From the NCBI GenBank assembly GCA_938003765.1, contig CALKYE010000040.1, positions 1 through 13,628 on the forward strand: a stretch of DNA of 13,628 nt, in the 5' to 3' direction. The notes beneath the pieces are model-generated. The model did not search any database and was not told the DNA's origin. It worked only from the letters and a program-made list of their open reading frames with translations. Origin of the DNA: an uncultured Planctomycetia bacterium (GTDB lineage: Bacteria; Planctomycetota; UBA1135; GCA-002686595). Below, piece after piece: positions 7,321 through 13,628 of this stretch. The position numbers were made by a program, and so were the translations under genes. Within the stretch, counting starts at the first letter, position 1. The number at the start of each line of letters is the position of its first letter.

Positions 7321-8166
7321 ATGAACGCACAGAACCGTTCGCCGCGCACGATCGTCTTCGTCCACGGGGCCTTCGTCTCGCGCGCGTGCTGGCGCCGCTG
7401 GGTTCAGCGCAGTGAAGCGCGCGGCTACGAGTGCCACGCCCTGGCCTATCCGGGCCGTGAGGCGCCCGCGGCGGAGCTGCGAGCCAAGCCCGACGCACGC
7501 TTCCTCGGCTCGCTCACGTTCTCGGACGTGCTCGAGCACCACGTGCGCGCGATCGAGGCGCTGCCGGAGAAGCCGCTCGTCATCGGCCATTCGCTCGGCG
7601 GCCTGCTGGCGCAACTGCTGCTCCAGCGCGGCGTCGCTTCGGCCGCCGTCGCCGTCGACTCGGTGCCGCCGCAGTTCGTGACGTCGCTCGCATGGTCGTT
7701 CCTGCGCTCGCTCTGGCCGGTGGTCAATCCGCTCGTGCCGGTGTCGCGTCCGTACCTCATGACGCTCGACCAGTTCCGCTACACGTTCGCGAACGGGCTG
7801 CCGGATCCGATGCAGCGCGCGGCCTACGACGAGATCGTCGTGCCCGAGTCGCGTTTAGCCGCGCGCGGCGCGCTGACGAGCACGGCGCGCATCGACTTCT
7901 CCAAGCCCAAGCCGCCTCTGCTGTTCGTCGCCGGTCAGCGCGACAACCTCATGCCGGCGTCGCTCAATCGCCGCAACTTCCAGCGCTACCGCCGCTCGCC
8001 GTCGGTGACGGACTTCGTCGAGTTCGAAGGCCGCACGCACCTCTCGGTGATCGCCGGCGAAGGCTGGGAGGACGTGCACGATCACGTGCTGTCGTGGGCG
8101 ACCAGCGTCGGCGGGCTGACTGCGGATCCGCGAGCAGCTCCCGTGCTGGCGAAGTCGAGCGGCTAG
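7321..8166 (+). CDS. Alpha/beta-fold hydrolase (esterase/lipase-like)
   Basis: A 281-residue alpha/beta hydrolase. The strand and oxyanion motif IVFVHGAF (11-18), nucleophile elbow GHSLGG with Ser91, acid Asp208 in VAGQRDNLMP and His240 in EGRTHLSV complete a catalytic triad. No signal peptide is visible, so it should be cytoplasmic. A basic cap segment follows the acid residue (RRNFQRYRRSP, 217-227). The ATG lies 1 base after the Dps stop and its ribosome binding site GAGGAAG (7308-7314) is inside the Dps 3' end, so the two are translationally close. It resembles small-molecule esterases and lipases rather than epoxide hydrolases or dehalogenases, but the substrate cannot be told from sequence. 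The next gene begins 2 bases after its stop. Confidence 0.9.
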   Translation: MNAQNRSPRTIVFVHGAFVSRACWRRWVQRSEARGYECHALAYPGREAPAAELRAKPDARFLGSLTFSDVLEHHVRAIEALPEKPLVIGHSLGGLLAQLLLQRGVASAAVAVDSVPPQFVTSLAWSFLRSLWPVVNPLVPVSRPYLMTLDQFRYTFANGLPDPMQRAAYDEIVVPESRLAARGALTSTARIDFSKPKPPLLFVAGQRDNLMPASLNRRNFQRYRRSPSVTDFVEFEGRTHLSVIAGEGWEDVHDHVLSWATSVGGLTADPRAAPVLAKSSG

Positions 8167-8168
8167 CC

Positions 8169-9440
8169 GTGCTCGCTCGCGCGGGCTGGCTGACGGCTCT
8201 CGTCGGCGCCTCGGCCGCGGCGGCGCGAGCGCAACAGTCCGCGCCGTGGGAGTGGTCGTACGAGCTCGACGCGCGCTTGCGAGCCGAGTCGTATGCGAAC
8301 GATCCGTGGAGCGGCGGGTCGCAGGACCACGACTATGCGTGGTGGCGTGCGACGCCGACGGTCGAGGTGCGGCGCGACGGCGCATTCCGCGCGCTCGCGC
8401 AGTGGCTCGTCGCGTTCGAGAGCGGCGACGAAGCCGGGCTTGCGCCGATCGACGAGGACCGCGGCGACTGGCTGCAGGCGTTCGTCGAGCTCCCCATCGC
8501 GGGAGACGCGAGCGCATGGGCGGGTCGGCGTGTGCTGGCGTTCGGATCGGAACGGCTGATCTCCGCGCGACTCGGGCCAAACGTTCCGCGCGCCTTCGAC
8601 GGCGGCGGGCTGACGCTCGCGGGCGAGAGTGCGACCGTCGATCTGTTCGGCGCCCATCCCGTCGCGCCTTCGCCGGGTGAGTTCGACGACGAAGCCAACG
8701 AACAGCAGTCTCTGCGCGCCGCGTACGGGACTTGGAAGCTCAGCGAGGACGTCGGTCTCGACGTGTACGCGATCGACTTCGAGGACGAGACGGCCGAGTA
8801 CGAGCAGGGCGCCGGGCTCGAGCGGCGACGGACGTTCGGCGCGCGCTCGTTCGGCCGTGGAGCGGGTTGGGACTGGAACGTCGAGACGTTCCTGCAGCGC
8901 GGCCGCTTCGCAGACGCCGACATCCGCGCGTGGAGCGTCGCCACGGAGATCGGCCGCTCGTTCGAGCTCGGCGGTCGCGACGCGCACCTCGGCTTGCGCG
9001 CGAACGTCATCAGCGGCGACGACGATCCGACGGACGACGTGCTCGGCACGTTCCAGGCGCTGTTCCCGCGCGGCAAGTACTTCGGCGAGATGGGGCTGAT
9101 CGGACCCGCCAACCTGGTCAACGTGCACCCTTCGTTCGAGCTGCGCTTGTCCGATCGCTGGTCGCTGTTCCTCGCCGGAGTTCTCTACTGGCGACAGAGC
9201 CTGAGCGACGGCGCATACGGCCTCGCCGGCGAGCTGCTCGAGCCGGGCGCCGGCAGCGACTCGCGCTACATCGGCACGCAGCTCGACCTCGGCTTCGACT
9301 TCGCGGCGACGTCGTGGCTCTCAGCTTCCTTCGGCGTCTCGGCCTTGCTGCCCGGCGGATTCATGGACGACCGCGGCCGAGACGACGCCGTGCTGTTCGC
9401 AGGCGGCGAGCTCGCGATCAAGTTCCCCGCAGCACGCTGA
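8169..9440 (+). CDS. AlgE-like (alginate export family) outer-membrane beta-barrel
   Basis: A 423-residue protein of the alginate-export family (AlgE-type beta-barrel). An N-terminal signal peptide (residues 1-21, likely cleavage after ARA, before QQSAPW) targets it out of the cytoplasm. Family signatures are GRRVLAFGSERLISARLGPNV followed by FDGGGL (about 119-148), RANVISGDDDPTDDVLGTFQALFPRGKYF (about 278-305, given here in part), GPANLVNVHPSFEL and LYWRQSLSDGAYGL. Alternating aromatic strands continue to the C-terminus, as in barrels. Family members outside alginate loci are common in catabolic operons, where they probably act as uptake porins. The context here (hydrolases, no alginate genes) favours that reading. 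The only in-frame start after the upstream stop is GTG at 8169; no good ribosome binding site is seen, so translational coupling is likely. Confidence 0.88.
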   Translation: MLARAGWLTALVGASAAAARAQQSAPWEWSYELDARLRAESYANDPWSGGSQDHDYAWWRATPTVEVRRDGAFRALAQWLVAFESGDEAGLAPIDEDRGDWLQAFVELPIAGDASAWAGRRVLAFGSERLISARLGPNVPRAFDGGGLTLAGESATVDLFGAHPVAPSPGEFDDEANEQQSLRAAYGTWKLSEDVGLDVYAIDFEDETAEYEQGAGLERRRTFGARSFGRGAGWDWNVETFLQRGRFADADIRAWSVATEIGRSFELGGRDAHLGLRANVISGDDDPTDDVLGTFQALFPRGKYFGEMGLIGPANLVNVHPSFELRLSDRWSLFLAGVLYWRQSLSDGAYGLAGELLEPGAGSDSRYIGTQLDLGFDFAATSWLSASFGVSALLPGGFMDDRGRDDAVLFAGGELAIKFPAAR

Positions 9441-9445
9441 CTCGC

Positions 9446-10105
9446 GTGTCCACCCCGTCCGCTCAGACAGGCATGGGCCGCAGCGCGCTTCTCGTCGTCG
9501 ATCCCTACAACGACTTCCTCGCCGAGAGCGGGAAGCTCTGGCCGATGCTCGCGGCGGTCGCGAACGAGGTCGGAGCGTTGGACAACATGCGCGCGGTGCT
9601 CGCCGCTGCGCGCGAGGCGCGCCTGGCGATCTTCGTCGTTCCGCACCACCGCTCGACGCCCGGCGACTTCGCGAACTGGCGTCACGCGACGCCGTATCAG
9701 CTCGGCGCCTCGGAACTGCAGGTCTTCGCCGTGGGCAGCTTCGGCGGCGAGTGGCATCCGGACTTCGCGCCGCGAGCCGACGAAGAAGTGGTGCAGGAGC
9801 ACTGGGGCAGCGACGGCTTCTCGGGCACGGATCTCGACCGGCGGCTGCGACAGCGCGGAGTCGAGCGTGTGGCGCTGATCGGAATGATCGCGAACACGTG
9901 CATCGAGTCCACCGCGCGGCGCGCGGTCGAGCTGGGCTTCCACGTGACGCTCGTTCGCGATGCGACGGCGGCGTTCTCCGCGGAGGCCCTGCGCGCGGCC
10001 CACGACATCGACGCACCGAGCTTCGCGCACGCCGTCGTGACGGCCGCGGAGTGGTGCGCCCGAGTTCGTTCTTCGACCTCTCGTGTTCAGGAGACCTCGC
10101 CATGA
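9446..10105 (+). CDS. Isochorismatase-fold cysteine hydrolase
   Basis: A 219-residue cysteine hydrolase, only distantly similar to the YcaC-type protein at the head of the cluster. LLVVDPYNDFL carries Asp19. IGMIANTCIESTARRAVELGFHVTLVRDATAAFS carries nucleophile Cys152 (motif given in part around residues 145-178). GFSGTDLDRRLRQRGVE (124-140) is typical of the fold. The classical catalytic Lys seems to be Gln117 in EEVVQEHWG, although that alignment is by eye. There is no signal peptide, so it should act in the cytoplasm. Two starts are possible: GTG 9446, used here because it lies 5 bases after the upstream stop, or ATG 9473, which would begin MGRSALL. The stop overlaps the next gene's start (ATGA), so the two are translationally coupled. 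Family reactions include amide and N-carbamoyl hydrolysis; the substrate is unknown. Confidence 0.88.
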   Translation: MSTPSAQTGMGRSALLVVDPYNDFLAESGKLWPMLAAVANEVGALDNMRAVLAAAREARLAIFVVPHHRSTPGDFANWRHATPYQLGASELQVFAVGSFGGEWHPDFAPRADEEVVQEHWGSDGFSGTDLDRRLRQRGVERVALIGMIANTCIESTARRAVELGFHVTLVRDATAAFSAEALRAAHDIDAPSFAHAVVTAAEWCARVRSSTSRVQETSP

Positions 10106-10968
10106 CCTCTATGCAGACTTCGCACCGCGCCGTCGACGCACCCACGCGCTTCCTCGAGAGCCGCGGACGCAGGCTCGCCTACCGCGAGATCGGCGAAGGG
10201 CCGCCGCTGGTTCTGTGCCTGCGCTTCCGCGGCGTGCTCGACGTGTGGGACCCGGCCTTCCTCGACGCCCTCGCGCGCAACTTCCGCGTCATCACCTTCG
10301 ATTACTCCGGACTCGGGCAATCGACGGGCGAAGCGTCGTACGACCGTCGCGCGCTGGCGCGCGATGCGCTCGACGTGGTCGACGGACTCGGACTGGAACG
10401 GGTCGCGATCGCCGGCTGGTCGCTCGGCGGCCTCGCGGCCCAAGTGTTCGCTGCGCTGCATCCACAGCGCACGACGCACGCGATCCTGATCGGCACGGGA
10501 CCTCCAGGTCCGCAACCGCACGACCCCGAGCCGGTGTTCCTCGAGACCGCGCTCATCCCGGTCAACACGCTCGAGCACGAGCACATCCTGTTCTTCGAGC
10601 CCGCTTCCGCCGAGAGCCGCGCGGCGTCGAAGGCCTCGCACGACCGCATCGCCGCGCGCAAGTCGGACCTCAGCCCGCCGATACCGCCCGAGACGTACCT
10701 GCGGCTGTTGAAGGAGGCGAGCAATCCGACCGCCATCTTCCCCGACGACGGCGGCTACGCGGACACGCTCTCGAAGACGTCGATCCCGTTGCTCGCACTG
10801 TGCGGCGATCACGACATCGTGTTCCCCGTCGAGAACTGGTACGCGCTCAACCGCCGCTGGAAGTCGCTGTTCGTCACGACGCTGCCGAGCGCGGGGCACG
10901 GACCGCAGCACCAGCAGCCCGAGCTGTGCGCCGAGCTGATCACTTCCTTCGTTCAACGCGTGCGCTGA
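10102..10968 (+). CDS. Alpha/beta-fold hydrolase with RFRG oxyanion segment
   Basis: A 288-residue alpha/beta hydrolase. Ser107 in AGWSLGG, Asp238 in CGDHDIVFP and His266 in SAGHGPQHQQPE form the triad. The usual HG oxyanion motif after the first core strand is replaced by LVLCLRFRGVLDVWDPAF (37-53), a variation I recall in a common subfamily with an FDYSGLGQSTG-type next strand, seen here at 66-76. The cap region contains AESRAASKASHDRIAARKSD (170-189), also typical of that subfamily. No signal peptide is visible. The start ATG overlaps the TGA of the cysteine hydrolase and AGGAG lies 8 bases upstream. It is the last of the tightly packed genes; the next starts 78 bases after its stop. Substrate unknown. 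Confidence 0.9.
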   Translation: MTSMQTSHRAVDAPTRFLESRGRRLAYREIGEGPPLVLCLRFRGVLDVWDPAFLDALARNFRVITFDYSGLGQSTGEASYDRRALARDALDVVDGLGLERVAIAGWSLGGLAAQVFAALHPQRTTHAILIGTGPPGPQPHDPEPVFLETALIPVNTLEHEHILFFEPASAESRAASKASHDRIAARKSDLSPPIPPETYLRLLKEASNPTAIFPDDGGYADTLSKTSIPLLALCGDHDIVFPVENWYALNRRWKSLFVTTLPSAGHGPQHQQPELCAELITSFVQRVR

Positions 10969-11032
10969 GCGCCGCAGCACTCGCGTCTCGACCTTCTTTC
11001 TCTGCGCACGACCCCGACCACCGCCGACCACC

Positions 11033-11037
11033 GAGGA
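11033..11037 (+). promoter_or_regulatory. Ribosome binding site of the haloperoxidase-like gene
   Basis: GAGGA ends 9 bases before the ATG at 11047. The preceding 60 bases are pyrimidine-rich and contain TCTCGACC twice (10986-10993 and 11039-11046) and a short CCGACCACCG tandem; no clear -35/-10 boxes are seen. Confidence 0.6.
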
Positions 11038-11046
11038 CTCTCGACC

Positions 11047-11871
11047 ATGGGCACGTTCGTCACCGAAGACCGCACCGAGATCTACTTCAAGGACTGGGGC
11101 CAGGGCCAACCGATCGTGTTCTCGCACGGCTGGCCGCTGAACGCCGACTCGTGGGAAGACCAGATGATCTTCCTCGCCGAGCGCGGCTTCCGAGTCATCG
11201 CGCACGACCGCCGCGGCCACGGACGTTCGAGCCAGCCCTGGAACGGCAACGAGATGAACACGTACGCCGACGACCTCGCGGCGTTGATCGAGTCGCTCGA
11301 GCTGAACGACGCGGTGCTGATCGGTTTCTCGACCGGCGGAGGAGAAGTGGCGCGCTACATCGGCCGCCACGGCTGCTCGCGACTCGCGAAGGCCGCGCTG
11401 ATCGGCGCCGTTCCGCCGCTGATGGCGAAGACCGCGGCGAACCCCGGCGGCTTGCCCGTCGACGTGTTCGACGGACTGCGCAAGGCCTCGCTCGCCGATC
11501 GCTCGCAGCTCTATCGCGATCTCGCGAGCGGACCCTTCTACGGCTACAACCGCGCCGGCTCGAAGCCGTCGCAGGGCGTGATCGACGCGTTCTGGATGCA
11601 GGGAATGATGTCCGGCCACAAGAGCGCGTTCGACTGCATCCGCGCGTTCTCGGAGACGGACTTCACCGACGACCTGCGCAAGTTCGACGTGCCCACGCTC
11701 GTGCTGCACGGCGACGACGACCAGATCGTTCCCATCGGCGCTTCCGCGCGCGCCTCGGCCAAGCTCGTGCGGCGCTCGAAGCTCGTGGTCTACGAAGGCG
11801 CGCCCCACGGACTGACGGCCACGCACAAGGACCGCCTGAACGAGGACCTGCTCGCCTTCCTCCGCTCCTGA
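11047..11871 (+). CDS. Cofactor-free haloperoxidase/perhydrolase-type alpha/beta hydrolase
   Basis: A 274-residue protein of the non-haem chloroperoxidase (arylesterase/perhydrolase) branch of alpha/beta hydrolases. It shows IVFSHGWPLNADSWEDQM (23-40), AHDRRGHGRSSQPW (52-65), nucleophile elbow GFSTGGGEVARYIGRHG with Ser95, Asp225 in LHGDDDQIVPI and His254 in EGAPHGLTATH. Length and motif spacing match Streptomyces and Pseudomonas members, whose triad numbering I recall as nearly identical. Such enzymes work as esterases and, with a short carboxylic acid and hydrogen peroxide, make peracids that halogenate or oxidise without a metal. Physiological substrates are mostly unknown. No signal peptide is visible. 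It follows the operon after a 78-base gap and may be co-transcribed or have its own promoter. It ends before a convergent intergenic region. Confidence 0.92.
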   Translation: MGTFVTEDRTEIYFKDWGQGQPIVFSHGWPLNADSWEDQMIFLAERGFRVIAHDRRGHGRSSQPWNGNEMNTYADDLAALIESLELNDAVLIGFSTGGGEVARYIGRHGCSRLAKAALIGAVPPLMAKTAANPGGLPVDVFDGLRKASLADRSQLYRDLASGPFYGYNRAGSKPSQGVIDAFWMQGMMSGHKSAFDCIRAFSETDFTDDLRKFDVPTLVLHGDDDQIVPIGASARASAKLVRRSKLVVYEGAPHGLTATHKDRLNEDLLAFLRS

Positions 11872-12258
11872 GCGCGTCGCGTCGCGAGCGAGGCTCACCG
11901 GGCGTCCGCAGAAGGCGCGCGGTGAGCCTCTCTCGCAATTGCCGGTTCTCTCGCGAACTCACACCGCGTACGCGCACACCGGTCGACGCTGACCAGCTCG
12001 ACGAGCCTCATGCGTCGCTCTCCGGACAGGAGCGCGCTGCGACTTCGCCGTGGGCGTGCTGACGCGCTCAACTTGCTGCCGTCCCACGGCGGCGGCGCGC
12101 TCTCCAACTACTCGCAGGTACAGGGTCAGGACTGGCGCAGCGACTCTGGGTCCGCGAACGAACTCGGGGTCGGCCTTCCGCGTCGGTCGAAGCGCGCGAA
12201 GCCCGAGGCGACGCAGCTGCGCCAGACGTGGAACGCCGGCTCCGTGGGCTCGCGGCGT
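11872..12258. other. Convergent intergenic region (387 bp)
   Basis: This stretch lies between the 3' ends of the haloperoxidase-like gene (plus) and the HAF-repeat gene (minus). I see no credible gene: the open plus frame from 12010 is Arg/Ser-rich, has no recognisable domain, and runs on into antisense of the HAF gene. It holds the hairpin at 11890-11930 and, just after the minus-strand stop, a weak 6-bp stem ACGCCG 12233-12238 with CGGCGT 12253-12258 that might help end the HAF transcript. Confidence 0.6.
11890..11930 (+). terminator. Hairpin after the haloperoxidase-like gene
   Basis: An 11-bp perfect stem, GAGGCTCACCG (11890-11900) with CGGTGAGCCTC (11920-11930), around a 19-base loop, 19 bases after the stop codon. 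The sequence after it (TCTCGCAATTGCC) has no T-run, so termination would be inefficient, Rho-assisted, or the hairpin protects the 3' end. The position between convergent genes supports a transcription-end role. Confidence 0.5.
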
Positions 12259-13628
12259 CTACGCGCCGATCACGAAGTGCACGGCGTCGGTGAGTCCTGT
12301 GGTGCTCGCGCTGCCGGAATCGCGCGACCAGAACTGGCCGTTGATCTCGACTCCGGCCGCGAGCACCGGATCGATTCCCGTCTGCACCCAGGCGTTGAAG
12401 TCGATCGAGTACACGCCGCTGCAGTCGACGGTCGGCTGCGGGCTGCCGGCGGAGTTCTGGACGGGAGTGCGCTTGACCGGGTTCGACATGCACTTGAAGC
12501 CGCCTTGGAACGGAGCGATCTGCTGGGCGTAGCCGTAGAAGAAGATCCCGTTCTGGCGGTTGAGCACGTTGCCCGCACCCACCGTGAAAGGCGCGCCGCT
12601 CGACGCGCTCGGGACGCCGCTCGCCGCGATCGTCGGCGTGCAGCCCTGCGAATTCACCTTCGCGGTGCAGTAGGTCGAGGCCGGTGAAGAGACGACCCAC
12701 TTCACGGCGTGGAAGAAGCCGCTGGACGCGCGCGCTTCGCCGACGATCTCGCCCGCTTGATTGATGCGCCGCACACGGCTGATCGTTCCGCCGGGGAGGT
12801 AGCCGAGGTTGATCGGCGAGCCGTTGCGCCACAGCACGCCGACCTCGTTGGGGAACAAGACCGTGCCCGTCGCGATGATGTCGCCTGCGTCGTTGATGTC
12901 GATCGCTGGCGTGAACGCGGAGACTCCGGCAGGCATCGGCAGCGCTTGCACCGCTCCGTTGCGCCACACCGACGCGACGCTCGAATTCAGCCCGACGATC
13001 TCGCCGACGTTGTTGATCGCGAACGCCTTGGACGCCGCGCCGCCGCCGGACCAGGTGCTGAGGTCGGTGAACTGCCCGTTCTGCCAGAGGAACGCGTGCT
13101 GATTCGTGTTGGCGATCGACGCGACGCCGACGACGGCGCCGAGGTCGTTGATGCCGTACGCCTCCGAGTACGTTCCGCCGCCCATGAAGCCGAGGTCGGC
13201 GACGAGCGAGCCCTGCGACCACACGACGGCATGGCCGTACAGGTTCGGCGCGACCTCTTGCGCGAAGCCCGCGACTGCGCCCAGCGCATTGATCGCGTGC
13301 GCTTTGGCGCGCGCACTCGATCCGTTGGGCAGTCCGGGAAGCGCGCTCGCGACGTTCTGCGGGTCCCAGTAGACGGCGTGCGACAGCGACGCGCCGAGGT
13401 TCTGGTGGCCGACGATCTCGCCGGCGTCGTTGACGTCCTCGGGGACGGCGAGTCCGCTGCCGAGGTCCGGGATCACTGCGATCTGCCCGTTCACCCACTC
13501 GACCGTCTTGAGCGCGCCGCTCGCATCGTCCGCGACGCCGACGATCCTCCCACTGTCGTTGATGCCGTACGCCGACGAGTAGTGGCCGCCGGGCAGCAGC
13601 GGGAGGTCGATGATCGTGACTTGCCACG
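12259..13628 (-). CDS. HAF-repeat exported protein with cysteine-containing C-terminal domain (start outside window)
   Basis: The 3' 455 codons of a longer gene; the reading frame is open to the window edge, so the GTG at 13494 is not its start. Seven degenerate repeats of about 35-50 residues fill the first 310 visible residues. Each has the HAF pattern: a DLG or LPGG turn, then an A.(D/G)IN..G.(I/V)VG core, then an H/A..W end. Examples are EAYGINDLGAVVGVA, KAFAINNVGEIVGLN and RVRRINQAGEIVGEA. Such repeats are expected to fold as beta-sheets, possibly a propeller, in extracellular proteins. The last 138 residues (12259 to about 12675) form a separate domain with four cysteines (TYCTAKVNSQGC, GGFKCMSN, VDCSGVYS), ending LTDAVHFVIGA. 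I recall this domain from planctomycete exported proteins. No signal peptide can be seen because the N-terminus is missing. Part of the C-terminal domain is duplicated at 1-321. Function unknown. Confidence 0.85.
   Translation of the reverse strand, partial: WQVTIIDLPLLPGGHYSSAYGINDSGRIVGVADDASGALKTVEWVNGQIAVIPDLGSGLAVPEDVNDAGEIVGHQNLGASLSHAVYWDPQNVASALPGLPNGSSARAKAHAINALGAVAGFAQEVAPNLYGHAVVWSQGSLVADLGFMGGGTYSEAYGINDLGAVVGVASIANTNQHAFLWQNGQFTDLSTWSGGGAASKAFAINNVGEIVGLNSSVASVWRNGAVQALPMPAGVSAFTPAIDINDAGDIIATGTVLFPNEVGVLWRNGSPINLGYLPGGTISRVRRINQAGEIVGEARASSGFFHAVKWVVSSPASTYCTAKVNSQGCTPTIAASGVPSASSGAPFTVGAGNVLNRQNGIFFYGYAQQIAPFQGGFKCMSNPVKRTPVQNSAGSPQPTVDCSGVYSIDFNAWVQTGIDPVLAAGVEINGQFWSRDSGSASTTGLTDAVHFVIGA
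12311..12638. repeat. Right copy of the ~12-kb-spaced direct repeat, inside the HAF gene
   Basis: Direct repeat of 1-321 at about 93% identity by eye. It lies entirely within the C-terminal domain of the intact HAF gene. Similarity stops near 12638, about 37 bases inside the domain's 5' boundary (near 12675), so the copied unit is part of a domain rather than a whole gene. Confidence 0.9.

Noticed and set aside
5508..7349. A long minus-strand open frame opposite the amidohydrolase and Dps genes
   Set aside because: It overlaps two genes with clear catalytic motifs and has a low-complexity Arg/Ala/Glu composition typical of a shadow frame.
8732..9445. A plus-strand open frame that would fuse an Arg-rich N-terminus to the cysteine hydrolase
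   Set aside because: It is out of frame with the AlgE-like gene it overlaps. The real hydrolase core starts just after that gene's stop.
1..12638. The ~320-bp direct repeats as ends of a transposon or integrative element
   Set aside because: The repeats are coding sequence of a protein domain, not terminal inverted repeats or tRNA attachment sites, and no recombinase gene lies between them. Kept only as a recombination substrate.
12010..12687. A plus-strand open frame in the convergent intergenic region
   Set aside because: It has no recognisable domain or ribosome binding site and continues antisense through the conserved HAF C-terminal domain.

Overview
The window is a very GC-rich, densely coding bacterial segment. 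Several features together point to a planctomycete-like bacterium (Planctomycetota, possibly one of the deep lineages with large genomes). They are a short ECF sigma factor of the kind common in planctomycetes and acidobacteria, a membrane Ser/Thr kinase with a C-terminal TPR region transcribed away from it, and an exported HAF-repeat protein whose cysteine-containing C-terminal domain I recall from planctomycete secretomes. The placement is inference; no rRNA or marker gene is present. I see no tRNA, CRISPR array, insertion sequence or phage gene.

Layout. Bases 1-321 (minus strand) hold a decayed fragment of the C-terminal domain of a HAF-type exported protein. It is a roughly 93% identical copy of part of the gene at the right edge and carries a 7-base deletion and a premature stop. 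Next comes the ECF sigma factor (339-941, minus), a 228-bp divergent regulatory region with a 20-bp imperfect palindrome close to the sigma start, and the kinase (1170-3947, plus).

From 4086 to 11871 eight plus-strand genes follow one another. They are an exported YcaC-type cysteine hydrolase, a lipoprotein YtcJ-type amidohydrolase, a Dps ferritin, an alpha/beta hydrolase, an AlgE-like outer-membrane beta-barrel, a second isochorismatase-fold cysteine hydrolase, a second alpha/beta hydrolase, and a third alpha/beta hydrolase of the cofactor-free haloperoxidase/perhydrolase group. From the amidohydrolase through the second alpha/beta hydrolase, adjacent genes overlap by 4 bases or are separated by 1 to 9, so this is very probably one operon. 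The first and last genes are set off by 78-base gaps. The likely logic is a small-molecule uptake and hydrolysis (or detoxification) pathway: a barrel in the outer membrane, an amidohydrolase and a cysteine hydrolase in the periplasm, and several cytoplasmic hydrolases, with Dps guarding against iron and peroxide. The substrate cannot be read from the sequence.

After the operon there is a 387-bp convergent intergenic stretch with a hairpin. The 3' part of the intact HAF-repeat gene (12259 to beyond 13628, minus) fills the right end; its start lies outside the window. The intact gene and the broken copy at the left edge form direct repeats bracketing about 12 kb.
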